A DNA stretch of 44,184 nucleotides from Phocaeicola_A sp045545095 (GCA_045545095.1 JAZQAG010000040.1:1-44184), one strand, 5' to 3'. Positions 8,370 to 16,587 are shown, counted from the first letter of the stretch. Translations and numbers: made by a program. The notes: generated by a model not told the origin, from the sequence alone.

Positions 8370-8505
8370 ACTACCCCCAAAAAGCGAAAATCACTACCCA
8401 AAAGGACAAAAGAACTTCCCACAAAGCCAGATAATCGAACTGACAAGGATTTCTTGATAGTTCACCCCAAAAGAATAACAACCTGATTTTTTCCTTATCA
8501 ATAAG

Positions 8506-8533
8506 AAAGGGCACCCCGAAAAGGATGCCCTTT
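8506..8533. terminator. Bidirectional terminator-like hairpin between converging genes
   Basis: Arms AAAGGGCA (8506-8513) and TGCCCTTT (8526-8533) form a perfect 8-bp stem with a 12-base loop. It lies between the plus-strand Nudix gene and the minus-strand hydrolase, the usual place for a shared terminator. The flanking tracts are A/T-rich but without a long pure T-run. The surrounding 8370-8505 shows no gene. Confidence 0.65.
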
Positions 8534-8540
8534 ATAAATC

Positions 8541-8582
8541 TCATCACTAGTAACTAGTAGCTCGTCACTCGTCACTAGTAGC
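8541..8582 (-). repeat. Heptad array 2 (6 units), downstream of minus-strand hydrolase
   Basis: Read on the minus strand, six 7-mers of the same consensus (for example GCTACTA, GTGACGA) run directly on from the TAG stop of the alpha/beta hydrolase gene. Orientation relative to the gene is the same as in array 1. Confidence 0.88.
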
Positions 8583-9490
8583 TACTTCATCAAGTCATTC
8601 TTCTGCAATGTCCATCCGGGACGGGAGGCGAGGAGGGGTTTCTTGCCATTGAACATCTTGGCGGCACGCTTGTCGCCCTTGAGTTGCCAGTCGAGCCAAG
8701 CGAGGGCTACGATGGAGTAATCGCCTCCGTGGGGCTGGGCATAGGTGCCACCGTGACCTACGGGAAGGTTGGCAAAGCAGGCGGGGACGTGGGTGATGCG
8801 GGTGAAGTCGTCCTTGCCGTTGGCATAAGCTATGTCGCTCTCACCACCGAGCATGTACATGACGGGGCAATGTATCTCGCCCAACTTCTCCTTCGGAGGC
8901 ATGGGCATGCCGGGCATGGCGGTAGAGGGGTTGGTGAAAAGACCACTATTGCACACCATGAGGGTCTTGATGCGGGGATCGGCGCAATTGTAGAGTGTCT
9001 GGAGTCCGCCACACGACATGCCGGCCACGCAGATGGCACGGACATCAATCTTCTGGTAGTAGGGCGACGAGGGGTCGGCATTCTGGGCTATGACCCAATC
9101 CATGGATTCGACCTGTTGCTGGGTGGTGGAGCGGGGACCCTGGTAGGGCTCGGCACCATTGCGGGGGATATAGCCGGTGGCCACGACGAGGTATCCGTGG
9201 GAGGCTATCTCGTTGAGGAACTTGTAGTGCTCGAAGGGGCTATTGTAGCAGGCGCCATTGCCCCACACGAGGACGGGTAGGGGATTCTTGGCACTGAACG
9301 GCGTGAGGTCGAGGGGCACAAAGATGGTGTGTGCATCGAGGCTGGCCTCTTCCTTCATGATGGCCTTGTGGGGGCCACGGCCACCCTTTTCTACTACGAC
9401 TACATTTTCTTCACTCTGGGCTGACAATACATGGGGGCACATCAGGCCTGCCATGATGAGTGCGGTGGTAAAAATACGATTCAGTTTCAT
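8582..9490 (-). CDS. Secreted alpha/beta hydrolase
   Basis: A 302-residue alpha/beta-hydrolase-fold enzyme exported by an N-terminal signal peptide (hydrophobic to about residue 22, cleavage near LSAQS). The nucleophile elbow is GMSCGG (157-162, Ser159), and a plausible catalytic Asp is in GGESD (Asp219) and His in VGHGG (His246). An oxyanion-type motif WGNGA lies at 76-80. The overall pattern matches poly-hydroxy ester or lipase-like (dienelactone hydrolase/PET-hydrolase superfamily) proteins; the substrate cannot be told. It stands alone, followed at its stop codon by heptad array 2 and preceded by heptad array 3, with no recognisable -7 box in the repeat-filled upstream region. Confidence 0.85.
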   Translation of the reverse strand: MKLNRIFTTALIMAGLMCPHVLSAQSEENVVVVEKGGRGPHKAIMKEEASLDAHTIFVPLDLTPFSAKNPLPVLVWGNGACYNSPFEHYKFLNEIASHGYLVVATGYIPRNGAEPYQGPRSTTQQQVESMDWVIAQNADPSSPYYQKIDVRAICVAGMSCGGLQTLYNCADPRIKTLMVCNSGLFTNPSTAMPGMPMPPKEKLGEIHCPVMYMLGGESDIAYANGKDDFTRITHVPACFANLPVGHGGTYAQPHGGDYSIVALAWLDWQLKGDKRAAKMFNGKKPLLASRPGWTLQKNDLMK

Positions 9491-9500
9491 TAGGGATTTA

Positions 9501-9577
9501 TGATTTATGAGTTATGATTTATGAGTGATTAACGACTAGTGAATAGTGAATAGTGAATAGCGAATAGCGACGAGGGA
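9501..9577 (+). repeat. Heptad array 3 (11 units)
   Basis: Eleven consecutive 7-mers in one register, grading from TGA(T/G)TTA-type units to ATAGTGA and ATAGCGA units. This array lies just upstream of the minus-strand hydrolase start rather than after a plus-strand gene, so it is the exception to the stop-codon association. Two further 7-mers (TTATGAG) follow near 9585-9598. Confidence 0.88.
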
Positions 9578-9619
9578 GGGGGAGTTATGAGTTATGAGTG
9601 GCCGCATGGTCCAACTTTA

Positions 9620-9647
9620 ATCCGCGTCATCTGCGTCATCTGCGGAT
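9620..9647. repeat. Short palindromic intergenic element with tandem 9-mer
   Basis: Perfect arms ATCCGC (9620-9625) and GCGGAT (9642-9647) enclose a loop made of GTCATCTGC-type 9-mers. A 9-bp direct repeat GCCGCATGG (9601-9609 and 9659-9667) brackets the element. It resembles dispersed CGTCATCTGCG-type intergenic elements I recall from bacterial genomes, but this is from memory. Confidence 0.5.
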
Positions 9648-9671
9648 GAAAAATTAGCGCCGCATGGACAC

Positions 9672-9706
9672 TAGTCACTATCCGCTAGTAGCTAGTCACT
9701 AGTGTC
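9672..9706 (-). repeat. Heptad array 4 (5 units), downstream of DUF3237 gene
   Basis: Read on the minus strand, GTGACTA, GCTACTA and related 7-mers continue for five units starting next to the TAG stop of the DUF3237 gene (9708-9710). Same orientation relative to the gene as arrays 1 and 2. Confidence 0.85.
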
Positions 9707-9707
9707 G

Positions 9708-10211
9708 CTACCTCACCATCCATATTTTCAGGCAGATGAGCCCTTCCTCGCCACCCATGCTGGGTTGGCAGACGTAGATGGCATTGTTGAGCCAGGCATA
9801 TTTGCTATCCATGGGGGCCTCGAACTGAGGGGCGGTGCGGAAATAGAATTGAGGCTTGCCGTCGGCATCCTTGCCTGTACAGATAAGGCCACGGTTGCGC
9901 ACGTGGATGTTCACACCATCGTCGGTGCGGATGCTATAGATGGCCTCCAGCTCGGTGCGGCCAAGGGCAGGCGATTGCAACTGGTAATCGGCTCCACCAG
10001 GCAGGATGGTGCCTTTCAGGCGTGGGCCTTCGAACGTGCCGCCCACAATGGGGATAATGAAACGGTTGCCGTGCGAAGTCTGGCCCACCTGGTAGGCACC
10101 CTCGCACTTCACTTTCAACTCGACGACAAACTCCAGCTGGGGAGCTTCGTGTTGCGCCTTGCCCATACTGACAATGAGGCAAAGGAGCATTGCGGTCAAT
10201 AAGCTTTTCAT
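9708..10211 (-). CDS. DUF3237 domain protein, exported
   Basis: A 167-residue protein with an N-terminal signal peptide (MKSLLTAMLLCLIVSMGKAQ, cleavage after about residue 19) followed by a single DUF3237 domain. Family features visible in order are GGTFEGP.LKGTILPGGAD (about 57-75), an IRTDDGVNI strand (93-101), YFRTAPQFE (122-130) and YAWLNNAIYV (138-147). DUF3237 proteins adopt a beta-barrel fold of unknown biochemical role. Its own promoter is likely at 10233-10240. It may be co-expressed with nothing else, since heptad array 4 and a structured spacer follow. Confidence 0.88.
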   Translation of the reverse strand: MKSLLTAMLLCLIVSMGKAQHEAPQLEFVVELKVKCEGAYQVGQTSHGNRFIIPIVGGTFEGPRLKGTILPGGADYQLQSPALGRTELEAIYSIRTDDGVNIHVRNRGLICTGKDADGKPQFYFRTAPQFEAPMDSKYAWLNNAIYVCQPSMGGEEGLICLKIWMVR

Positions 10212-10232
10212 ACACTAATAATAACTTTGGCC

Positions 10233-10240
10233 CAAAAGTA
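10233..10240 (-). promoter_or_regulatory. -7 box (TACTTTTG) for DUF3237 gene
   Basis: The minus strand reads TACTTTTG, matching the Bacteroidetes TAnnTTTG element, 22 bases before the ATG. No good -33 TTTG is seen at the usual spacing. Confidence 0.55.
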
Positions 10241-10332
10241 CTGCTTTTCTACGAAAATGATGCCTTTGTACACTCGTTTTTTAAAAGATGCAACAAATAA
10301 AAAACAAGTCGAAATATATTTCCACTTTTTTC

Positions 10333-10363
10333 TTTGTACTGAACGTAACTTGACGTATCTTTG
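10333..10363 (+). promoter_or_regulatory. Bacteroidetes-type promoter for ABC ATPase gene
   Basis: A -33 TTTG (10333-10336) is separated by 19 bases from a -7 TATCTTTG (10356-10363), the full primary sigma-factor consensus. The start codon follows 28 bases later. This is the best promoter match in the window. Confidence 0.8.
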
Positions 10364-10391
10364 CTAACGTGAAGCAAACTACTGACGAAAA

Positions 10392-11270
10392 ATGGCTATG
10401 AACGAAACCATAAAGTTGAAGGATCTCTCCATCGGATACAACGAGAAGGGACGGGGAAAGAAATACATCGCACAGGAGATCAATGCAAGCCTGTACGAAG
10501 GGCAACTGACCTGCCTGCTGGGGGCTAACGGTGCCGGCAAAAGCACGTTGCTACGCACGCTATCGGCCTTCCTGCCACCATTGGAGGGGGAGGTGCTACT
10601 GAAAGGAAAACGGATTGAGGAGTACTCGGCCAACGAACGGGCACGGCTCGTGGGGGTGGTGCTGACGGAAAAACCGGAGTTGCACCACATGATGGTGGGC
10701 GAACTGGTGGGGATGGGACGAAGCCCGTACACCAACTTCTGGGGAAGCCTGTCAACAACCGATCGCAAGGCCGTCAACAAGGCCCTGGAGATGGTGGGGA
10801 TGAGCGACTTTGCCACCCGTCTGGTGGACACTCTGAGCGATGGAGAAAGACAGAAGGTGATGATAGCCAAGGCGCTGGCTCAAGAAACCCCTGTGATATA
10901 CCTGGACGAACCGACGGCCTTCCTCGACTATCCGAGCAAGGTGGACACCATGCTCTTGCTTCGCCAACTGGCGCATGAGACGGGAAAGACAATCTTCCTC
11001 TCGACACACGATGTGGAGCTGGCCCTGCAAACGGCCGATACCCTATGGCTGATGAAAAGGTATAGGGTGAAGGGTGAAGGGGGATTTTCTTTGCCAACCC
11101 AAGGGGAGACACCCCAACCACCCATAGAGTCGTCAACCATCAAACCGCTCACCATCGGGTCGCCCAAAGAGCTGGCCGAAAATGGAGCACTCGGACAATT
11201 CTTCACAGGGAAGGATTTCACTTTCGACCAACAGGAGATGAGGTTTAGGATTGTGGCGAGTGACGAGTGA
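10392..11270 (+). CDS. ABC transporter ATP-binding protein (FecE/BtuD-like)
   Basis: A 292-residue ATPase of the iron-siderophore/haem/B12 importer type, which would energise a membrane permease. Walker A GANGAGKS (44-51), signature LSDGERQ (148-154), Walker B VIYLDE (168-173) and switch His in STHD (His206) are intact. No permease or binding protein lies beside it, so its partners must be elsewhere. Residues about 224-250 (RVKGEGG to PIESST) are a low-complexity insert between the last core helix and the usual IGSPKELAENG tail. The DNA there begins with AGGGTGA-type 7-mers at 11064-11084, so the insert probably arose by repeat expansion. The final codons and TGA stop lie in heptad array 5. 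A second ATG at 10398 is an alternative start. Confidence 0.9.
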   Translation: MAMNETIKLKDLSIGYNEKGRGKKYIAQEINASLYEGQLTCLLGANGAGKSTLLRTLSAFLPPLEGEVLLKGKRIEEYSANERARLVGVVLTEKPELHHMMVGELVGMGRSPYTNFWGSLSTTDRKAVNKALEMVGMSDFATRLVDTLSDGERQKVMIAKALAQETPVIYLDEPTAFLDYPSKVDTMLLLRQLAHETGKTIFLSTHDVELALQTADTLWLMKRYRVKGEGGFSLPTQGETPQPPIESSTIKPLTIGSPKELAENGALGQFFTGKDFTFDQQEMRFRIVASDE

Positions 11271-11329
11271 CTAGCGACTAGTGAATAGCTACGAGTGAAT
11301 AGCTACGAGTGAATAGTGACTAGCAACGA
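11260..11329 (+). repeat. Heptad array 5 (10 units)
   Basis: Ten 7-mers in perfect register over 70 bp, alternating GTGAATA, GCTACGA, GTGACTA and GCGACTA types. The TGA stop of the ABC gene (11268-11270) lies in the second unit. This is the most regular of the arrays. Confidence 0.93.
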
Positions 11330-11389
11330 TTTGCTGAATGTACAATTTATCATTTACAAAGTAGAATTCTATCTAATGAGCCACGAGTA

Positions 11390-12595
11390 ATGAACAGATA
11401 CGTTACCATATTTATTTTCTGCCTGTTATGCCATATTGTTAAAGCAACGGATTATATACAGAAGAGCGACTCTTTACCAGTAAGGAAGGAGATGCCGGCC
11501 TACCTGATGCCTGCTATCGGAGGGGGATTGGTGGTGGCCGGATCGCTACTCGACTTTGACCATGGAGGACGGGTTGTGGGGATGGAGTTCACCCCTTCGT
11601 TCAGCTACAAGGCCGACGAGGTGCTTCGCTTTGTCCCGGCCATGGCATTGGTGGGGATGAAGGCTTTCGGCATGGAGAGCCGCACGGAGAAGTGGAGCGA
11701 ACTGATAGTGAGGAGTGCGGCTTCGACGGCCATCATGGGGCTGAGCGTGGAGAGTACCAAGAGATTAGCGGGACGTGTTCGCCCGGATGGGAGTGATGAC
11801 CGCTCTTTCCCCAGTGGACATACGGCGGCGGCCTTTCTCACCGCATCGCTCTTTGCCAAGGAATACGGCCATCTGAGTCCCTGGTACTCAGTGGGAGCCT
11901 ACGGAGTGGCCACCTCGACGGCCATGCTACGCCGCATCAACGACAAGCATTGGATGAGCGATGTGATGGTAGGTGCAGGCATAGGCATACTCTCCGTAGA
12001 ACTCGGTTATGCACTGGTTGATATTTTTTACAAAAAGAAGGGAGGAGAAACTCTTTCCTTTGAAGCAAAGGGCGAAGAGGGGAGCTTTGCCGGGATTTAC
12101 ACAAGCTACATCTTTGGCGGTGCATTGACAGGGAAAAACGAAGGGAAACACGTACGCTCGCGCATGGGATATAGCGCAGGGATGGAAATAAGCCACCTGC
12201 TGACCACAAACTTCGGCATAGGAGGACGTTTGGGCATCACCTCCTCGCAAATGGAGATGAAAGAGCAAACGGGAGATTACCGGGTGTGCAACGAGCCGCT
12301 CGACCATGTACACTTGGCCGTAGGGCCATGTGCAACCGTAGCCTTAGGAAAGGGATTCAGCACCGGTGCCCATCTGTATGGAGGCTATGGCTTCTATCCG
12401 CAAGCAGACTTGGATGGGATGGCGACAAATGCCCAAAGGGGATGGGGGTATGAGGGAGGCATCTCCATAGGATACACGACCCGAAAAAGTGTACAAATAC
12501 GCCTGACAGGAAACTACCTCTCATGGGAGGCACCCACACCTTGGATGAAAAACCAGGGCTTCTCCCTCGGCCTCAGTGCCGGTTGGGGATGGTGA
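11390..12595 (+). CDS. PAP2-family phosphatase with C-terminal barrel-like domain
   Basis: A 401-residue envelope protein. After a signal peptide (cleavage near KATD) the first half is a type-2 phosphatidic acid phosphatase: KRLAGRVRP (124-132), SFPSGH (139-144) and R-x5-H-x3-D (Arg181, His187, Asp191) form the complete three-part active site. Such enzymes remove phosphate from lipid A, phosphatidylglycerol phosphate or undecaprenyl pyrophosphate at the outer face of the inner membrane or in the periplasm. From about residue 225 the sequence changes to alternating Gly/aromatic strands (GIYTSYIFGGAL, GMEISHLLTTNFGIGGRLG) typical of an outer-membrane beta-barrel or barrel-like domain. The two-part layout is known in some Bacteroidetes PAP2 proteins; the substrate is not evident. 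Confidence 0.87.
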   Translation: MNRYVTIFIFCLLCHIVKATDYIQKSDSLPVRKEMPAYLMPAIGGGLVVAGSLLDFDHGGRVVGMEFTPSFSYKADEVLRFVPAMALVGMKAFGMESRTEKWSELIVRSAASTAIMGLSVESTKRLAGRVRPDGSDDRSFPSGHTAAAFLTASLFAKEYGHLSPWYSVGAYGVATSTAMLRRINDKHWMSDVMVGAGIGILSVELGYALVDIFYKKKGGETLSFEAKGEEGSFAGIYTSYIFGGALTGKNEGKHVRSRMGYSAGMEISHLLTTNFGIGGRLGITSSQMEMKEQTGDYRVCNEPLDHVHLAVGPCATVALGKGFSTGAHLYGGYGFYPQADLDGMATNAQRGWGYEGGISIGYTTRKSVQIRLTGNYLSWEAPTPWMKNQGFSLGLSAGWGW

Positions 12596-12606
12596 GAGGA
12601 AAAGAA

Positions 12607-12686
12607 TGAGAGGTTAGAGATGATTCTTCTACAAAACTTCCGATATCCAACCAAACTTCATCGGAATATCAATCTCTAACCTCTCA
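12607..12686. terminator. Nested inverted repeat between converging genes
   Basis: Outer arms TGAGAGGTTAGAGAT (12607-12621) and its exact complement (12672-12686) give a 15-bp stem. The 50-base interior holds a second hairpin, TTCCGA (12638-12643) with TCGGAA (12661-12666). The element separates the PAP2 gene from the oppositely directed GH51 gene and may terminate both. Confidence 0.6.
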
Positions 12687-12702
12687 ACCTTAGCCTTCTC
12701 TT

Positions 12703-15177
12703 TTACTCAGCTTTCACACGAAGAATAGTGAATGAATATTTCGGGAACTTGTAAGAGAAAGTCTGACCGAATTTATTATATTCTCTCTCTACAGGCACAA
12801 TCTTTGTAGGATTTTCCATAGAGTTTTCATCGCCCAAGTCATCAGCCTTCAGAGTAATGGCACGTCCGGAGGAAGATACACTGGTGACTCCTTCGAGAGT
12901 GAAATCTATCACCTGTGCTTCGTCGGCTGAATTGATGAATTTGATGATGACTTCACCTGTCTCTTCATCATATCCTGAAACAAGGAACTTTTGAGGTATG
13001 GGTTGCAAGAGGTTGTCAATGATGAGCTCGCCATCCACATACAATTTAGCAACACGAGGAGTCAACTCGACACGAAGGTCATACCAGCGATTGGCCTCGA
13101 TATGATGATGGATATTACGGCTCACAACTTGATCACCTTGTGCATAAAGTTGTTGCAATGCCGTGGTATTGTTACCCCATCCACCGATGTTGAAGCGATA
13201 TCCCTGTTTGCCATCGGGGCTCATTCCGAAGAAGATGAGGAATCCCTCGTCACCACTAATCTTACGGGCTTTCAATTCTAAAGTGAACTGATTGCCATAG
13301 GTTCCTTCATAAAGTTTTGACAATACTTCGGTAGCATGAGCGAGGTCGGGCAGGGTAGTGGTTTGTCCATCCTCGGTGATGCGGATGTCCTTGTACTCTG
13401 CCTCGGTATCCCATACGCCAAGACCGATAGCTCCACCAGCATACTCTACACTATCCGGTGTGATAGTGGTAGCACTGGAAGCGATATTATACGTGGGGCG
13501 ATTCTCTGCATACATCTTCTGCACATAATAGGACGAACGTCCCATCACCTGGTCGGTATCAATCCAAATCAGATTGGTGGCCCACTCGCGATTGTTCACA
13601 TTCTCGAAAAGAGGTGCATAAGAGGTCATAGTCACCAAATCACCATTGCGCTCCATACCGGAGATGAAAGCTGCCTCGGAAAGAGCGGCATTCATATTGC
13701 CTCCACCAACACCTTGGTTGCAGGCATATTCGCCCACATACACTTCCCACTTGCCACGTTGCTTAGTGTCAAATAGAGCAGTGTTACGGTAGAAGAAATC
13801 GGGAGCCACATACCAATGCGGGTCAATCATATCTGTCTTCTCAATGGCACGGTTTTCTTCGCGTAACCCACTCATATCATCGTAGATAAGTGTCAATTGG
13901 GGATACTTTTCCTTGATGGCCTTATAAAAAATGTCAAAACGGCGGTCATACTCAGCCCCCCAATTCTCATTACCAATTTCTACATATTGCAGAGGGAAAG
14001 GATCTGGGTGGCCATTCTTGGCACGCAAGGCTCCCCACTCTGTATCGATGTCGCCAATAGCATATTCAATGGCATCCATACAATCATCCAAATAAACTGG
14101 TATTTCGCTCTCTGGACTTGCATCGCCCATACGGAACTGGCAACCAAGGCCTACATTACAAACGAACATCATCTTGGCTCCTATATCTTCGCAATACTGA
14201 AGTACTTCATGATAACCCATACCATAGGAACAACGATACCCCCACGTGCTGTATTCACCAGGACGAGAAGCTGGGTCACCCAATGTTTTTTTCCAATCAA
14301 AACGGTTGGGCAAAGAGATACCTTCAACCACACAACCACCCGGCCAACGGAAAAAGGCCGGCTTAAGATCTGCCAGACATTGTGCCACATCCCGACGCAT
14401 ACCATTATAACGATCCTTAAATGTAGGCGGAAAAAGGGAAACATAATCGAGCCAAACCTTTCCTGGTGCATCAAACTCCAAAGCCAAACGGGCCTCATTA
14501 TCACTACCCGTTGGCTCGATGACCTTCAACTTTTCTTCCCATACATCCGTTTCTTTCACTTCAATTGTAGTTTCTCCGATGACACGGCCATCCTTTGCCA
14601 AAAGCTTAGCGGAAATAGTACCTTTATAGTCAGGGGATTTTCGAATGATGGTGCGAAGGGTATAAAGTTCGCCCTCCTGGATATTCATTCCCCAATATCC
14701 TTCGTTAATAAGTTGAACTGGACTATCGGCTTTATTTATTGTAACTTCCAGATTATTGGGAGCAGTATTGTACATTGGTTTATCCTTTGTCAGACGCATG
14801 GAAACAATGGCTTCATCGGCAGGTTGAAGACTCCAAGCGCGGACAGGTTCATTATTCCAATGAAATGTCGCACCATGATTGACACGTCCACTCAAGTGAT
14901 TCTCCACCGGAGCCGGCTTCAGACGTCCATGCTCCACACAATAGCCTTCAGGCATCTCTTTTTCTTCAAAACTTCGATTTTGAACCAATTCGGCATAAAG
15001 TCCTCCATCACCTGCATGGTTAATCTCTTCAAAGAATACGCCATACATAGTTGGAGAGACAGAAGCACCTTTCTCTGCAACATCCAATGTGACGGGCACT
15101 CCATCAACTTGCGGTGTGCAACCGGCAAATATGCCTGTAGCAAACATGGCAAAATAGAATAATGATGTTTTTTTCAT
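12703..15177 (-). CDS. GH51 alpha-L-arabinofuranosidase, lipoprotein
   Basis: An 824-residue family 51 arabinofuranosidase that removes terminal arabinofuranose from arabinoxylan, arabinan or similar side chains. A lipobox (IFAGC, Cys20) predicts surface or periplasmic anchoring. The catalytic part begins YGVFFEEINHAGDGG (45-59). The acid/base is Glu404 in EIGNENWG, and the nucleophile is Glu483 in YVGEYACNQG. A carbohydrate-binding-like beta region occupies about 95-250. After the barrel, a region from about 595-720 looks like a LamG-type sandwich (LYVDGELIIDNL). It has its own promoter at 15233-15263 and no SusC/D-type genes next to it, so it is not in a classical utilisation locus here. 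Confidence 0.93.
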   Translation of the reverse strand: MKKTSLFYFAMFATGIFAGCTPQVDGVPVTLDVAEKGASVSPTMYGVFFEEINHAGDGGLYAELVQNRSFEEKEMPEGYCVEHGRLKPAPVENHLSGRVNHGATFHWNNEPVRAWSLQPADEAIVSMRLTKDKPMYNTAPNNLEVTINKADSPVQLINEGYWGMNIQEGELYTLRTIIRKSPDYKGTISAKLLAKDGRVIGETTIEVKETDVWEEKLKVIEPTGSDNEARLALEFDAPGKVWLDYVSLFPPTFKDRYNGMRRDVAQCLADLKPAFFRWPGGCVVEGISLPNRFDWKKTLGDPASRPGEYSTWGYRCSYGMGYHEVLQYCEDIGAKMMFVCNVGLGCQFRMGDASPESEIPVYLDDCMDAIEYAIGDIDTEWGALRAKNGHPDPFPLQYVEIGNENWGAEYDRRFDIFYKAIKEKYPQLTLIYDDMSGLREENRAIEKTDMIDPHWYVAPDFFYRNTALFDTKQRGKWEVYVGEYACNQGVGGGNMNAALSEAAFISGMERNGDLVTMTSYAPLFENVNNREWATNLIWIDTDQVMGRSSYYVQKMYAENRPTYNIASSATTITPDSVEYAGGAIGLGVWDTEAEYKDIRITEDGQTTTLPDLAHATEVLSKLYEGTYGNQFTLELKARKISGDEGFLIFFGMSPDGKQGYRFNIGGWGNNTTALQQLYAQGDQVVSRNIHHHIEANRWYDLRVELTPRVAKLYVDGELIIDNLLQPIPQKFLVSGYDEETGEVIIKFINSADEAQVIDFTLEGVTSVSSSGRAITLKADDLGDENSMENPTKIVPVEREYNKFGQTFSYKFPKYSFTILRVKAE

Positions 15178-15232
15178 ACGAATAGATTATTAATGAAAAT
15201 GTTGTCAACAAATAAACTTTAGTAACGGATGA

Positions 15233-15263
15233 CAAATGTAGAGATAATATCTGAAACAGGCAA
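15233..15263 (-). promoter_or_regulatory. Promoter for GH51 gene
   Basis: On the minus strand a -7 TACATTTG (15233-15240) lies 20 bases after a -33 TTG (15261-15263). It is 55 bases before the GH51 start, and divergent to the ilvA promoter. Confidence 0.65.
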
Positions 15264-15345
15264 GAATAGGGCAAGAGTTTTACGAATATATGCAAACAAA
15301 TAAATAAAAATGAAATTTGCTAATTCTAGATATTGAAAATATTTG

Positions 15346-15353
15346 TAGATTTG
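15346..15353 (+). promoter_or_regulatory. -7 box (TAGATTTG) for ilvA
   Basis: A full TAnnTTTG match 40 bases before the ATG at 15394. A clear -33 box at the standard spacing is not seen. Confidence 0.6.
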
Positions 15354-15393
15354 CGGCAGAATTGTTTCCTATAATGTTATAAATAAACATATC

Positions 15394-16587
15394 ATGTTAG
15401 AACTCAGTGAAATATATAAAGCTGCGCACACTCTGAAAAGTGTGATACGCCCGACACATCTGATTGCAGCTCCACAGATTAATCCCGAAAGCGACATTTA
15501 CCTGAAGCCCGAGAATTTGCAATTCACAGGTTCATTCAAATTGCGTGGAGCATATTACAAAATTTCCCAACTTTCGGACAAGGAGAAAGCACAAGGTGTG
15601 ATTGCCTGTTCTGCCGGTAATCATGCTCAAGGAGTGGCACTGGCAGCTACAAAAAGCGGAATAAACTCACTCATCTGTTTACCATCAGGTGCACCTATAT
15701 CAAAAGTGGAAGCAACAAAACGATATGGCGCCGAAGTTTGTCTGGTACCCGGTGTGTATGACGATGCATACCAACACGCGCTGAAATTGCGTGAAGAGAA
15801 GGGATATACATTCGTTCACCCGTTTGATGACCTGAACGTCATTGCCGGACAAGGTACCATAGCATTGGAATTGCTGGATGAACTGAGTGACGTGGAAGCT
15901 GTAATTGTCCCAGTTGGCGGTGGAGGATTGATTTCAGGCGTAGCTTATGCTCTGAAGACACTGAAACCAACCATCAAAGTGTACGGTGTGCAAGCTGAAG
16001 GAGCTCCCAGCATGGCTTTGTCATTAACGAATGAAAAGATAGAAAGGTTGACCTCTGTATCAACCATAGCTGATGGCATTGCCGTCAAAGAGCCGGGAGT
16101 CAACACTTATGACTTTTGCCAAAAATATGTGGACGAGATTGTGACTGTAACAGATGATGAGATAGCCGCTGCCATATTGGCTCTTATCGAGCAACAAAAA
16201 CTGGTAGCAGAAGGAGCTGGAGCTGTATCTGTAGCGGCCGCCATGTTCAATAAAGTGCCCATTAAAGGTAAAAAGACCATCTGCCTGGTTTCAGGAGGAA
16301 ATATAGATGTAACAATATTAAGCCGCGTCATTACACAAGGACTCAGTAAATCCGGACGAATGGTGGCACTAACTATAGATCTCTACGATCAACCCGGACA
16401 ACTTTCAAGCGTATGTGGAGTGATTGGCCAATTAGGAGGAAATATCATCTCAGTCAACCACGAACGCACAAATGCCAGTACACAGGTGAATGGTTGTACC
16501 TTACGTGTCGTATTGGAAACCCGAAATGAGCAACATATCGAACTCATACGTGAGGGGCTACAAAATGCAGGATACGTTATCCTATAA
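15394..16587 (+). CDS. ilvA: Threonine ammonia-lyase (threonine dehydratase)
   Basis: A 397-residue PLP enzyme that deaminates threonine to 2-oxobutanoate, the first committed step to isoleucine. The PLP lysine is Lys49 in GSFKLRGAYYKI, and the phosphate-binding glycine loop is VPVGGGGLISG (about 172-182). Asn in SAGNHAQGVA is the pyridoxal-ring ligand. The C-terminal 70 residues (VALTIDLYDQPGQLSSVCGVIGQLGGNI) form a single ACT-type domain, the layout of the short, one-ACT-domain class rather than the E. coli IlvA with two. It stands alone with its own promoter and a strong hairpin after it. The single ACT domain may make it a catabolic (TdcB-like) form; the split is not decidable here. Confidence 0.93.
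   Translation: MLELSEIYKAAHTLKSVIRPTHLIAAPQINPESDIYLKPENLQFTGSFKLRGAYYKISQLSDKEKAQGVIACSAGNHAQGVALAATKSGINSLICLPSGAPISKVEATKRYGAEVCLVPGVYDDAYQHALKLREEKGYTFVHPFDDLNVIAGQGTIALELLDELSDVEAVIVPVGGGGLISGVAYALKTLKPTIKVYGVQAEGAPSMALSLTNEKIERLTSVSTIADGIAVKEPGVNTYDFCQKYVDEIVTVTDDEIAAAILALIEQQKLVAEGAGAVSVAAAMFNKVPIKGKKTICLVSGGNIDVTILSRVITQGLSKSGRMVALTIDLYDQPGQLSSVCGVIGQLGGNIISVNHERTNASTQVNGCTLRVVLETRNEQHIELIREGLQNAGYVIL

Noticed and set aside
8684..9280. Plus-strand frame rich in Gly, Val and Ala
   Set aside because: It is the antisense of the alpha/beta hydrolase, with composition typical of an antisense frame of GC-rich coding DNA.
12607..12686. Possible heptad array in the PAP2-GH51 spacer
   Set aside because: Some 7-mer spacing (GGTGAGA, AATGAGA, GGTTAGA) is visible but degenerate; the long inverted repeat explains the sequence better.
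13897..15162. Plus-strand open frame of 421 codons
   Set aside because: It lies opposite the well-supported GH51 gene on the minus strand and has no domain or signal.
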